DNA of 64,000 nt, from assembly GCA_947629395.1 (NCBI GenBank), contig CANRDQ010000001.1, forward strand, positions 24,188 through 88,187. Reading direction: 5' to 3'. The notes beneath the pieces are model-generated. The model made no database searches. It was not told where the DNA came from and was given only the letters and a program-made list of their open reading frames with translations. Within the stretch, counting starts at the first letter, position 1. Every line of letters begins with the position of its first letter. The stretch comes from an uncultured Bacilli bacterium. Its GTDB lineage: Bacteria; Bacillota_I; Bacilli_A; RF39; UBA660. Shown here piece by piece: positions 17,228-26,004 of this stretch. The translations under genes were made by a program, and so were the position numbers.

Positions 17228-17398
17228 ATGATAGATATACATTATAATTTATGGTCGGATTTATATTTTAAATCTTTAAAAAAAGATTTTATTGATACCG
17301 ATAGTTTTAGTCGTGAACTAAATAATGATAAGAATATAATTACTAACTTATATTATATAAATCCTAAAGAGGTTAAAGATGAACTCTCCAAAAACTAA
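17228..17398 (+). CDS. 56-residue ORF between the T-box and serS
   Basis: ATG at 17228 follows a perfect AAGGAGG with 7-base spacing. The ORF encodes 56 residues, charged and Asn/Lys-rich, with five Ser codons (TCG, TCT, AGT, AGT, TCC) and no hydrophobic segment. It begins MIDI, as does SerS. It lies downstream of the T-box terminator, so it is made only when serS is read through. No family recognised; it may be a true small protein or a leader peptide. Confidence 0.6.
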   Translation: MIDIHYNLWSDLYFKSLKKDFIDTDSFSRELNNDKNIITNLYYINPKEVKDELSKN

Positions 17399-17485
17399 AT
17401 GTTATAAAAATAAGATTAAAAATACTATTAAATGAACATTTTAATAAAGAAAATGTCAAAATATAAATTTTAGGAGGAATGAAAA

Positions 17486-18769
17486 ATGATAGATATTAAA
17501 TTAATAAGAGAAAATAGTGAATTAGTAAAAGAAAATATTAAAAAGAAATTTCAAGATGAAAAATTACCTTATGTTGATGAAGTTAAAGAACTTGATGAAA
17601 AAGTACGTGCTTTAAAACAAGAAGGAGATAATCTTAGAAATGAACGTAATAAAAAAAGTGATAATATAGGTTTAATGTTTCGTGAAGGAAAAAAAGAGGA
17701 AGCAGAAAAGTTAAAAGAAGAAGTAAAAGAAATTAATGATAAGTTAGTAGAAATAGAAGCTGAAGAAGCAGATTTAAATAAAAAAATTACTGATAGAATG
17801 ATGGTTATTCCAAATATTATCGCAGATGATGTACCAATTGGAGAAGATGATAGTAAGAATGTTGAAGTTGAAAGATTTGGAGAACCAGTTGTTCCAGATT
17901 ATGAAATTCCATATCATATTGATATTATGGAAAGTTTAAATGGAATTGATTTAGATGCTGCTAGAGCGGTAGCAGGAGCAGGATTTTATTATTTAGTTGG
18001 AGATGTTGCTAGACTTCATTCTGCACTTTTATCTTATGCTAGAGATTTTATGATTAATAAAGGTTTTACTTATTGTATTCCACCTTACATGATTAGAAGT
18101 GCTACTGTTGATGGAGTTATGAGTTTTGAAGAAAAAGAAAACATGATGTATAAAATTGAAGGGGAAGATTTATATTTAATTGGAACTAGTGAACATTCAA
18201 TGACTTCTAAATTTAGAGATAAGATTTTAGATGTTGATGATCTTCCATATACAATGACTTCATATTCACCATGTTTTAGAAAAGAAGTAGGAGCTCATGG
18301 AATTGAAGAAAGAGGAGTTTATAGAATTCACCAATTTGAAAAACAAGAAATGGTGGTTATTTGTCATCCAGATGAATCTAAAAAATGGTATGAAAAAATG
18401 TGGAAATATACTGTAGAATTATTTAGAAGTCTAGATATTCCAGTTAGAACTCTTGAATGTTGTAGTGGTGATCTTGCTGATTTAAAATATAAGAGTGTAG
18501 ATGTAGAAGCTTGGTCTCCAAGACAACAAAAATATTTTGAAGTAGGAAGTTGTTCTAATTTAACTGATGCTCAAGCAAGAAGACTTGGAATTAGAATTAA
18601 TGATCATGGTAATAAGTATTTTGCACATACTTTAAATAATACAGTAATTGCGCCACCAAGAATGTTAATTGCTTTCCTAGAAAATAACTTACAAGCAGAT
18701 GGAACTGTTAATATACCAACAGTATTAAGACCTTATATGGGTGGAGAAGAAAAATTAGAAAAGAAATAA
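17486..18769 (+). CDS. serS: Serine--tRNA ligase
   Basis: A 427-residue class II synthetase of normal length. The N-terminal long coiled-coil arm (about 25-105) binds the tRNA-Ser variable arm. Motif 2 (SPCFRKEVGAHG) and motif 3 (NNTVIAPPRMLIAFLENN) are visible. TAGGAGG precedes the ATG. Controlled by the upstream T-box. Confidence 0.96.
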   Translation: MIDIKLIRENSELVKENIKKKFQDEKLPYVDEVKELDEKVRALKQEGDNLRNERNKKSDNIGLMFREGKKEEAEKLKEEVKEINDKLVEIEAEEADLNKKITDRMMVIPNIIADDVPIGEDDSKNVEVERFGEPVVPDYEIPYHIDIMESLNGIDLDAARAVAGAGFYYLVGDVARLHSALLSYARDFMINKGFTYCIPPYMIRSATVDGVMSFEEKENMMYKIEGEDLYLIGTSEHSMTSKFRDKILDVDDLPYTMTSYSPCFRKEVGAHGIEERGVYRIHQFEKQEMVVICHPDESKKWYEKMWKYTVELFRSLDIPVRTLECCSGDLADLKYKSVDVEAWSPRQQKYFEVGSCSNLTDAQARRLGIRINDHGNKYFAHTLNNTVIAPPRMLIAFLENNLQADGTVNIPTVLRPYMGGEEKLEKK

Positions 18770-18775
18770 TGGATT

Positions 18776-18797
18776 GAGTATGGAAACATACTCTTTT
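18776..18797 (+). terminator. Terminator of serS
   Basis: Seven-bp stem (gagtatg / catactc) with a GAAA loop and TTTT. Confidence 0.75.
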
Positions 18798-18824
18798 CGT
18801 TTTGATGGAGTGAAGGAGTAGACT

Positions 18825-19463
18825 ATGAAAAATTTAACAGAGCCAGAATTAGAAGATTATGATTTGAAAACCGATAATTTAGAAGATGGTCTATTAAAAG
18901 TAAGAGAAAATGGTTGTCAGAAAAATCTAGATAAAAGTAAATGTAAAAATTGTGAAAATATAATTATAAAAAAATTAAATAGTAAAGAAGTTATGTCTTC
19001 ACTTAATGAAATGTTTGAAATAATAAGTACAAATATGGAAAATATAATAGATACTGGTAATTCAAAAGAAGAAAATTATAAAAATTGGAAAACAGCTATG
19101 ATTAAGGAATTAGAAAATAATAATAAGAGATGGATTGCTGCTTATGAAAATAATAAATTGATAGGTTATTTCTTATATAAAATAGGTAGTGATTTTATTA
19201 ATATTGATGAAATACAAATAATAAAAGAACATCAAGGGGATAAGTATACACTTATTAAACTATTAAAATATTTATTTAAAGAAAAACAAGTAGATAATTG
19301 TTTAAATGTAACTGCATACGTAAATAAAAATAATAAAAAATGTCAGGCGATATTAGTAAAAAAATTTGGATTTGAAATTTTAGAAGAAAAGGAAAGAGGA
19401 ATAAAATATATAAATAAGTTTCAGCACTTTAAAGAAGTACTAGAGCAATATGTTATTGAATAA
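18825..19463 (+). CDS. GNAT-like acetyltransferase with N-terminal extension
   Basis: A 212-residue protein. The C-terminal half (about 100-205) looks like a GNAT fold: RWIAAYENNKLIGYFLYKIG, then EIQIIKEHQGDKYTLIKLL at the acetyl-CoA loop position, then a final KKFGFEILEE strand. The first 90 residues include a KCKNCEN cysteine pair and match nothing I know. The canonical RxxGxG/A loop is degenerate, so activity is uncertain. Confidence 0.65.
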   Translation: MKNLTEPELEDYDLKTDNLEDGLLKVRENGCQKNLDKSKCKNCENIIIKKLNSKEVMSSLNEMFEIISTNMENIIDTGNSKEENYKNWKTAMIKELENNNKRWIAAYENNKLIGYFLYKIGSDFINIDEIQIIKEHQGDKYTLIKLLKYLFKEKQVDNCLNVTAYVNKNNKKCQAILVKKFGFEILEEKERGIKYINKFQHFKEVLEQYVIE

Positions 19464-19483
19464 ATATTTTTTGAAAATTATAT

Positions 19484-19515
19484 AAAGAGTTAAGATAAAA
19501 AAAGCTCTTTTTTTG
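19484..19515 (+). terminator. Probable weak terminator
   Basis: Six-bp stem (aaagag / ctcttt) with a 15-base loop, followed by seven T. The remaining bases to 19626 show nothing I can name. Confidence 0.5.
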
Positions 19516-19626
19516 TCTGATAAATGTTAATATAAAAGTTAAAAAAATAGAACATAATATAATTAGAAAGTGGTACAAAATAGTGAGTTTTTACATATAC
19601 TATACAAGGGGTAGGTGTCTCTTTCC

Positions 19627-19655
19627 TTGACAAATAAGGCCTTTTGTAGTATAAT
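19627..19655 (+). promoter_or_regulatory. Strong promoter of the ankyrin-like gene
   Basis: Consensus TTGACA and TATAAT with a 17-bp spacer; the ATG follows 33 bases later. Confidence 0.9.
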
Positions 19656-19688
19656 AGTAAACCGTCACAAGAAATTAGAGGTGTTATT

Positions 19689-20393
19689 ATGTTTTATAAT
19701 GAAGAAAAAGCAATAAGAGCTTGTGAAGAAGAACCATCCCTGGTTTTTGAGTTAATCAAAGAAGGGCATTTTGAGGTAGTAGAAAAATTACTACGTCGTG
19801 GTAAAATCGATATTAATACTGTAGATGACGCAGGTAATGATATTGTTTGTCGTTTACTTAAAGCAAAACAATATGATTTAGTTTTAAAATATATGAGAAA
19901 AAAGAATTGGAATGTTAATCATCAAAATAAAGATGGAAATACTTTTGCTCATATCTTAGTAACTATTAATTATATTCATGTTGCTAAAATTATCGATCAA
20001 TTGAAAAAGAATAAAGAGTTTCTTCCTAATATTAAGAATAATAAAGGTGAAACTATCTTAGATAAATCAATAAATGGACAATATATTTATACAACAGCTA
20101 AGATTTTAGCAGATAATCGTTTTGATAATATAGACCTAATGGCTTTTAAACATTTATGTGACACTTACGTTAAAAGTACATATTACGGAGCATATTCAAA
20201 ACTAAATAATTTAGAACTTATTGTTAATAGTTTAGATGAAAAAGAAAATCTACTTCCTAGTATGGAAAAATTACTTCTTTTAATTAAAGGTAACTTTGAA
20301 TTAATAAAAAAAGAATTATTAACTAATAGATGGTCTAATTTAGATAGTATTATTGATTTTATGTTAAGAGATGCGGTTACTGCAACTGCATAA
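19689..20393 (+). CDS. Ankyrin-repeat-like protein
   Basis: A 234-residue cytosolic protein. Repeats of about 33 residues are visible between 15 and 150 (for example GHFEVVEKLLRRGKIDINTVDDAGNDIV and NVNHQNKDGNTFAHILV), with the beta-turn DxxGxT of ankyrin repeats. The last 80 residues are helical and not repeat-like. Ankyrin repeats bind proteins; the partner is unknown. It has its own consensus promoter and terminator, so it is a single-gene unit that is probably well expressed. Confidence 0.75.
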   Translation: MFYNEEKAIRACEEEPSLVFELIKEGHFEVVEKLLRRGKIDINTVDDAGNDIVCRLLKAKQYDLVLKYMRKKNWNVNHQNKDGNTFAHILVTINYIHVAKIIDQLKKNKEFLPNIKNNKGETILDKSINGQYIYTTAKILADNRFDNIDLMAFKHLCDTYVKSTYYGAYSKLNNLELIVNSLDEKENLLPSMEKLLLLIKGNFELIKKELLTNRWSNLDSIIDFMLRDAVTATA

Positions 20394-20400
20394 GACAGGA

Positions 20401-20432
20401 GAATGTTAAATATAAATTAACATTCTTTTTTT
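20401..20432 (+). terminator. Rho-independent terminator
   Basis: A perfect 9-bp stem (gaatgttaa / ttaacattc) then a T-run. Confidence 0.85.
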
Positions 20433-20441
20433 GATATTTTA

Positions 20442-20470
20442 TTGACAAACATAAGTTCGTGTAATATAAT
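20442..20470 (+). promoter_or_regulatory. Promoter upstream of tex
   Basis: Consensus TTGACA and TATAAT with a 17-bp spacer. The ATG is 92 bases beyond the -10, leaving an A-rich untranslated leader without clear structure. Confidence 0.85.
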
Positions 20471-20561
20471 TAGATATGTAAATAAAAAAATTAAAAAATA
20501 AAATAAGTCAATACTTTTTTTTGACAATTTTCTCTGATAGAATGAGTTATGGAGGTACATC

Positions 20562-22709
20562 ATGAATGATATTATAATAAAAGAGATTAGTAAAGATTTA
20601 CAAATTAAAGAGAATCAGGTTAAAACAGTTCTTTCCTTACTTGAAGAAGGAAACACTGTACCTTTTATTGCTAGATATAGAAAAGAAGCAACAGGAGCTC
20701 TTGATGAAGAAGTAATTAGAAGTATTGAACAAGTATATTCTTATCAAGAAAACTTACTAAAAAGAAAAGAAGATGTAATTCGGTTAATTGATGAAAAAGG
20801 TTTATTAACAGATGAATTGAAAGTTTCTATTATGAAGTGTGAAAAATTAGTAGAAGTAGAAGACTTATATAGACCTTTTAAAGAGAAAAAGAAAACTAAA
20901 GCAACAGATGCTATTAATGCTGGACTTGAGCCTTTAGCTAAATTAATTATGAGTTTTCCTGAAAAAGGAGATATAGAAAGTCTTTGTAGTAGATTCTTAA
21001 ATGATAAAGTTAAGACTGTAGAAGAAGCTAAAACAGGGGCTGGTTATATTATTAGTGAATGGATAAGTGATAGAGCTGGATATCGTAAATATATCCGTAA
21101 TAATATGTTTTCATTTGGAGTTCTTCATAGTAAAAAGAAAAAGTCTGCTGAAGATGAAGACGGTGTTTATGAAATGTATTATGACTATAGTGAAGCTATC
21201 AAATATATTAAGCCTCATAGAGTATTAGCGATGAATCGTGGTGAAAAAGAGAAAATACTGACAGTATCTATTGATTATGATTTAGAAAGAATTATAGCTT
21301 ATTTAGAAAGCAAAATAATTAAAAATAAAAATTCTTTTGTTGTAGATATTGTTAAGGATGCTATAGTAGATTCTTTAAAAAGACTTATTATTCCAAGTGT
21401 AGAAAGAGAAATTAGAAGTGAGCTAAAAGAAAAAGCTGAAGAAACAGCAATTAAGAATTTTTCTGAAAATGTAGAAAATTTACTTTTAACACCACCAATG
21501 AAAGAGAAGACAGTTTTAGGACTTGATCCAGCTTTTAGAACTGGTTGTAAGTTAGCTGTATTAGATAAGACAGGTAAACCTCTTGAAATAGCAGTTATTT
21601 ATCCGACTGAGCCAAAATGTGATATAGAGGGTTCTAAAAAGAAAGTTTTGGAACTTATAGATAAATATAATGTAGATATTATTGCGATAGGTAATGGTAC
21701 TGCTTCTCGTGAAAGTGAAGCTTTTATTGCGGATACTATTAAAGAAGCTAAAAGAGAAGTTGAATATATTATTGTTAGTGAAGCAGGGGCTTCTGTTTAT
21801 TCAGCTAGTAAATTAGCTATAGAAGAATTTCCTGAATTAACAGTAGAAAAGCGTAGTGCCATTAGTATTGGAAGACGTCTTCAAGATTCTTTATCAGAAC
21901 TAGTTAAAATTGATCCTAAAAGTATAGGAGTAGGACTTTATCAACATGATGTTAAACAAAAGTCTCTTGATGAATCTCTTAACTTTGTGGTAACAAAAGT
22001 AGTTAACTCTGTTGGTGTTAATATTAATACAGCTAGTTCTAGTTTATTACAATATGTTTCTGGACTTACTAAACCAGTTATTAAGGAAATACTTAAGACT
22101 AGAGAAAAATTTGGTAAGTTTGAAAATAGACAAAATTTAAAAGATTTAAAGGGCATGACTCCAAAAGTTTATGAGCAATCAATAGGATTTATGAGAATAC
22201 TAGATGGAGAGAATCCTCTTGATAAAACATCTATCCATCCAGAAAGTTATCCAGCAACTTTGGCACTTTTAAAAGAACTTAATATTGATATTAATGAGAT
22301 AGGAACAGAGCAGACTAAAGAGAAGTTAAATATAGATATTAAGAAGTATAGTGAAAAATTAAAAATTGATGAATACACTTTAAAAGATATTATTGATTCT
22401 TTAGTTTCTCCAGAAAGAGATCCTAGAGATTCTATGCCTAAACCAGTTTTAAGAAGTGATATTTTACATATTGAAGACTTACATGTTGGAGATAAACTTC
22501 AAGGAACTGTAAGAAATGTTGTAGACTTTGGTATCTTTATAGATATTGGGTTAAAGAATGATGGATTAGCTCATATTTCTAAACTTACAAACGAATATAT
22601 TAAGCATCCTAGTGAGTTATTTTCAGTGGGTGATATCATCGATTGTTATGTAGAGGGAATAGATGTCAAAAAAAAGAAAGTCTCTTTGACGTTAATTGAC
22701 GTAAATTAA
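20562..22709 (+). CDS. tex: Tex-family transcription accessory protein
   Basis: A 715-residue RNA/nucleic-acid-binding protein of the Tex family, linked to transcription fidelity. Domains in order: N-terminal helical Tex region (GNTVPFIARYRKEATGALDE), a YqgF-like fold (VLGLDPAFRTGCKLAVLD, about 320-450), helix-hairpin-helix repeats (about 490-560) and a C-terminal S1 domain (GDKLQGTVRNVVDFGIFIDIG, about 645-713). Usual length. GGAGGT precedes the ATG. Confidence 0.95.
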   Translation: MNDIIIKEISKDLQIKENQVKTVLSLLEEGNTVPFIARYRKEATGALDEEVIRSIEQVYSYQENLLKRKEDVIRLIDEKGLLTDELKVSIMKCEKLVEVEDLYRPFKEKKKTKATDAINAGLEPLAKLIMSFPEKGDIESLCSRFLNDKVKTVEEAKTGAGYIISEWISDRAGYRKYIRNNMFSFGVLHSKKKKSAEDEDGVYEMYYDYSEAIKYIKPHRVLAMNRGEKEKILTVSIDYDLERIIAYLESKIIKNKNSFVVDIVKDAIVDSLKRLIIPSVEREIRSELKEKAEETAIKNFSENVENLLLTPPMKEKTVLGLDPAFRTGCKLAVLDKTGKPLEIAVIYPTEPKCDIEGSKKKVLELIDKYNVDIIAIGNGTASRESEAFIADTIKEAKREVEYIIVSEAGASVYSASKLAIEEFPELTVEKRSAISIGRRLQDSLSELVKIDPKSIGVGLYQHDVKQKSLDESLNFVVTKVVNSVGVNINTASSSLLQYVSGLTKPVIKEILKTREKFGKFENRQNLKDLKGMTPKVYEQSIGFMRILDGENPLDKTSIHPESYPATLALLKELNIDINEIGTEQTKEKLNIDIKKYSEKLKIDEYTLKDIIDSLVSPERDPRDSMPKPVLRSDILHIEDLHVGDKLQGTVRNVVDFGIFIDIGLKNDGLAHISKLTNEYIKHPSELFSVGDIIDCYVEGIDVKKKKVSLTLIDVN

Positions 22710-22731
22710 AAATAATTTTTCTTATTGAAAA

Positions 22732-22747
22732 CCTTTATCAATAAAGG
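22732..22747. promoter_or_regulatory. Palindrome between tex and nrdD
   Basis: CCTTTATCAATAAAGG forms a 6-bp stem with a 4-base loop and no T-run. It could be a weak tex terminator or an operator upstream of the nrdD promoter. It does not resemble the NrdR box. Confidence 0.35.
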
Positions 22748-22795
22748 AATGTAAAAAATTGCCAAAAAAAACTTAAAAAAATGTATAAATTTCTA

Positions 22796-22824
22796 TTGCA
22801 TTTTTTTCTAATAACATCTAGAAT
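22796..22824 (+). promoter_or_regulatory. Promoter of the nrdD operon
   Basis: TTGCAT, 17-bp spacer, TAGAAT; GGGGAGG and the nrdD ATG follow. Confidence 0.75.
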
Positions 22825-22857
22825 GAATTTATAAATAACATTGGGGAGGATAAAAAT

Positions 22858-25137
22858 ATGATTACAGAAATAGCTACTTTAAAAGTAGTAAAGAGAGATG
22901 GCAAAAAAGTTGACTTTTTAGGAACAAAAATAGCCGTTGCGATTAAAAAGGGATTTGATGCCACTTCTAACGATGCTTACAGTGATGAAGATGTTAATAA
23001 AGTTTTTCGTATAGTATTAGACCAAATCGAAAAAGATTATGCTGATGAAAAATTTATTAAAATCGAAGATATTCAAGATATGATTGAAGATGCTTTAAGA
23101 AAGGAAGGATATCTTGATGTTTTAGAATCATTTTCTTCTTATAGAGAACGAAGAAATGAATCTAGAAAGGTATTTTTCTCAAGACAACATAAACTAGCTA
23201 AAGCAATTGAACTTTTATCTTTAAAAGAAGCTAAAGAAGAAGATTCAAAAAGAGAGAATGGAAATATTGATGGAAATACTGCTATGGGTACAATGTTACA
23301 ATATGGTAGTACTATTTCTAAAGAGTTTTCTAAAAGTTATTTAATGAGTAAGAAGTTCTCAGAAGCTCATGATTCTGGTGATATTCATATTCATGATATG
23401 GATTTCTTACCAATGGGTACTACAACTTGTTGTCAAATTGATTTAACGGAATTATTTAAAAATGGATTTTCAACAGGACATGGACATTTACGTTGTCCAA
23501 ATGATATTATGTCATATACAGCACTTGCTGCTATAGCTATTCAATCTAATCAAAATGATCAACATGGTGGACAATCAATACCAGCTTTTGATTATGATAT
23601 GGCACCAGGAGTATTAAAAACATTTAAGAAACAATTTAAACAAATTCTTTATGATTTCTTAGAATTAAATGGATTTGTAGGTTTAATAAAATTTGATAAC
23701 TTAGTTAAAGATATTGATTCACTAAAAACTATGGAGTTTGATATTAGTGAGTTAGAAAATTATTATCAAAAGAGTGATCAAGTAGAAAGAATATTTAGAA
23801 AAGCTTATGATAAAGCTATTGCTAAAACAGATCGTATTACTTATCAAGCTATGGAAGCTTTCATTCATAATTTAAATACTATGCATTCACGTGCAGGTGC
23901 TCAAGTACCATTTTCATCTATTAACTTTGGTACTGATACTTCACCTGAAGGTAGAATGGTAATGAGAAATTACTTATTAGCAGCAGATGCAGGACTTGGA
24001 AAAGGTGAAACTCCTATTTTCCCTATATCAATATTTAAAGTAAAAGAGGGAGTTAACTATAATCCAGAAGATCCTAACTATGATTTATTTAAATTAAGCT
24101 GTAAAGTAAGTGCTAAGAGATTATTCCCTAACTTCTCATTCTTAGATTCACCATTTAATCTTCAATATTATAAACCTGATAATTATAAGACAGAATGTGC
24201 TTATATGGGATGTAGAACTAGAGTTCTTGGTAATGTAGCTAATCCAGATAAAGAAATCGTTTCTGGACGTGGAAACTTATCATTTACATCTATTAATCTT
24301 CCTCGTTTAGGAATTAAACATGGAAAAGTAACATTAGGAAAACCAGATATGGATGGTTTCTATAAAGAATTAGATGAAAAGATGGAATTGGTTAAAGATC
24401 AATTACTTGAAAGATTTGAAATTCAATGTAGTAAGAAAGTATATAATTTCCCATTTTTACTTGGACAAGGAGTTTGGATTGATTCTAAAGGACTTAAGAA
24501 TAATTCTAGACTTAAACCTGTATTAAAGAATGGTACTTTAACAGTTGGATTCATTGGTTTAGCTGAAACATTAAAAGCTTTAATTGGAAAACATCATGGT
24601 GAAAGTAAGAAAGCTGAACAATTAGGATTAGAAATTATTACTCATATGAGAAAGAAAATGGATGAATATGCTGAAGAGTATAAACTTAATTTCTCATTAA
24701 TTGCTACTCCAGCAGAAGGATTATCTGGAAGATTTACTGGTATTGATAGATCAATATATGGAGTAATCGAAGGAGTTACTGATAGAGAATATTATACTAA
24801 CTCATTCCATGTTCCAGTATATTATAATATTTCAATCAAAGAAAAATTAAGAAAAGAAGGTCCTTATCACGCATTAACAAATGGTGGACATATTTCTTAT
24901 ATAGAGTTAGATGGAGATGTTGCGAATAATGTTGAAGCATTTGAAAAAGTTATTCGTACAATGCATGATGAAAAAATAGGATATGGTGCAGTTAACCATC
25001 CTGTTGATAGAGATCCAGTTTGTGGATATACTGGTGTAATTGGTGATGTTTGTCCAGGTTGTGGAAGACATGACTTTGAAGCAGTTGCACTTGAAAGAGT
25101 AAAAAATGCCAAATTAAATGATTGTTGTGGCAGATAA
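22858..25137 (+). CDS. nrdD: Anaerobic ribonucleoside-triphosphate reductase, catalytic part (lacks the glycyl-radical loop)
   Basis: Class III ribonucleotide reductase reduces ribonucleotides without oxygen. An N-terminal ATP-cone (about 5-100) precedes the ten-stranded barrel with conserved stretches TCCQIDL (Cys191/192), CAYMGCRTRV (Cys447/452) and LIATPAEGLSGRF. Near the C-terminus a zinc-type segment has Cys722, Cys732 and Cys735; the usual CxxC partner of Cys722 is Asp. The chain then ends in NDCCGR. The glycyl-radical segment RxxGYL...RVKH, normally the last 30-60 residues of NrdD, is absent from this chain and is encoded by the next gene in another frame. The body shows no sign of decay. 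Confidence 0.95.
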   Translation: MITEIATLKVVKRDGKKVDFLGTKIAVAIKKGFDATSNDAYSDEDVNKVFRIVLDQIEKDYADEKFIKIEDIQDMIEDALRKEGYLDVLESFSSYRERRNESRKVFFSRQHKLAKAIELLSLKEAKEEDSKRENGNIDGNTAMGTMLQYGSTISKEFSKSYLMSKKFSEAHDSGDIHIHDMDFLPMGTTTCCQIDLTELFKNGFSTGHGHLRCPNDIMSYTALAAIAIQSNQNDQHGGQSIPAFDYDMAPGVLKTFKKQFKQILYDFLELNGFVGLIKFDNLVKDIDSLKTMEFDISELENYYQKSDQVERIFRKAYDKAIAKTDRITYQAMEAFIHNLNTMHSRAGAQVPFSSINFGTDTSPEGRMVMRNYLLAADAGLGKGETPIFPISIFKVKEGVNYNPEDPNYDLFKLSCKVSAKRLFPNFSFLDSPFNLQYYKPDNYKTECAYMGCRTRVLGNVANPDKEIVSGRGNLSFTSINLPRLGIKHGKVTLGKPDMDGFYKELDEKMELVKDQLLERFEIQCSKKVYNFPFLLGQGVWIDSKGLKNNSRLKPVLKNGTLTVGFIGLAETLKALIGKHHGESKKAEQLGLEIITHMRKKMDEYAEEYKLNFSLIATPAEGLSGRFTGIDRSIYGVIEGVTDREYYTNSFHVPVYYNISIKEKLRKEGPYHALTNGGHISYIELDGDVANNVEAFEKVIRTMHDEKIGYGAVNHPVDRDPVCGYTGVIGDVCPGCGRHDFEAVALERVKNAKLNDCCGR

Positions 25138-25171
25138 AATAAAAATAGAATTAGAAAAAGGAGTGATTATA

Positions 25172-25351
25172 ATGTCAAATGAAGAAAGAAAAGTAGGGGA
25201 AGGAATCGGTTTTGAAAGAATAAGAAGAATTACAGGTTATTTAGTAGGTACTACAGATAGATTTAACAACGGTAAAAAAGCTGAAGAGCGTGATCGTGTA
25301 AAACATGGTACACAAGGTATTCTTCCTACTCAAACACAAAATGCAAATTAG
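25172..25351 (+). CDS. Stand-alone glycyl-radical subunit of class III ribonucleotide reductase
   Basis: A 59-residue protein that is the missing C-terminus of NrdD: IRRITGYLVGTTDRFNNGKK followed by AEERDRVKHG, with the probable radical glycine at Gly22 (TGYL). The ATG at 25172 has its own AAAAAGGAG eight bases upstream, 34 bases after the nrdD stop. The frame is +1 to nrdD; an in-frame stop at 25115 means a frameshift fusion would need a +1 slip within 25118-25137, where I see no obvious slippery site. nrdG starts within its last codons. By analogy with YfiD/GrcA, which replaces the glycyl-radical end of pyruvate formate-lyase, this would dock into NrdD and be activated by NrdG (inference). 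Confidence 0.9.
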   Translation: MSNEERKVGEGIGFERIRRITGYLVGTTDRFNNGKKAEERDRVKHGTQGILPTQTQNAN

Positions 25352-25892
25352 ACTTGCTAGTGATCTTCAACCAGATAGTGTTGTAGATGGAGAAGGAATC
25401 AGAACAGTTATATGGACACAAGGTTGTGGTCATAATTGCCCAGGATGTCAAAATCCCCAAACTCATGATTTTAATGGGGGATTAGAAATAGATGTCGAAG
25501 AAGTAAAAGAAGCCTTAAATGAGTTAAAAGGGCAAGATGGTATAACTTTATCTGGAGGAGACCCTTTATTCCAAGTAGATGCATCTTATGAAATAGCGAA
25601 ACATGCTCATGAACTTGGAATGAATGTATGGTGTTACACAGGCTTTACTTATGAAGAAATTGTAAGTAATAGTAAGTTGTGTAAGATCTTAGATCAAGTT
25701 GATATCTTAGTTGATGGTAAATTCTTGTTAGAAGAATTTAGTTTAGATTTACAATTTAAAGGATCTAAAAATCAACGTATTATAGATGTCAAAAAGAGTC
25801 TAGAAGAAGGAAAAGTATGCCTTGTAGAAAAGTTTGTTGATAAAAAAGATTATCGACCATTATACCAAAAATCAGATTATATGTTTATTTAA
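25341..25892 (+). CDS. nrdG: Anaerobic ribonucleotide reductase activating enzyme
   Basis: A 183-residue radical-SAM activase that abstracts hydrogen from the reductase glycine. The cluster motif CGHNCPGC (CxxxCxxC) and LSGGDPLF are present. The ATG at 25341 overlaps the glycyl-radical gene by 11 bases; an earlier in-frame TTG at 25305 would add 12 residues foreign to the family. Its substrate here would be the 59-residue protein rather than NrdD itself. Confidence 0.94.
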   Translation: MQIRLASDLQPDSVVDGEGIRTVIWTQGCGHNCPGCQNPQTHDFNGGLEIDVEEVKEALNELKGQDGITLSGGDPLFQVDASYEIAKHAHELGMNVWCYTGFTYEEIVSNSKLCKILDQVDILVDGKFLLEEFSLDLQFKGSKNQRIIDVKKSLEEGKVCLVEKFVDKKDYRPLYQKSDYMFI

Positions 25893-25920
25893 GAGGTATT
25901 CTAAGGAATACTTCTTTTTT
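25891..25920 (+). terminator. Terminator of the nrd operon
   Basis: Eleven-bp stem with one G-U pair (aagaggtattc / gaatacttctt), 4-base loop, T-run. Confidence 0.85.
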
Positions 25921-26004
25921 GGTGGGATACTATAAATTAGATTATTCTTGAAAAAACAATCATAAAGAGTTAAAATATTGGTAGATTATTTAAAGGAGAA
26001 ATGT

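Noticed and set aside
25102..25172. Programmed frameshift joining nrdD to the glycyl-radical ORF
   Set aside because: No clear slippery heptamer, and the small ORF has its own well-spaced ribosome site. Not excluded, but independent translation is the simpler reading.
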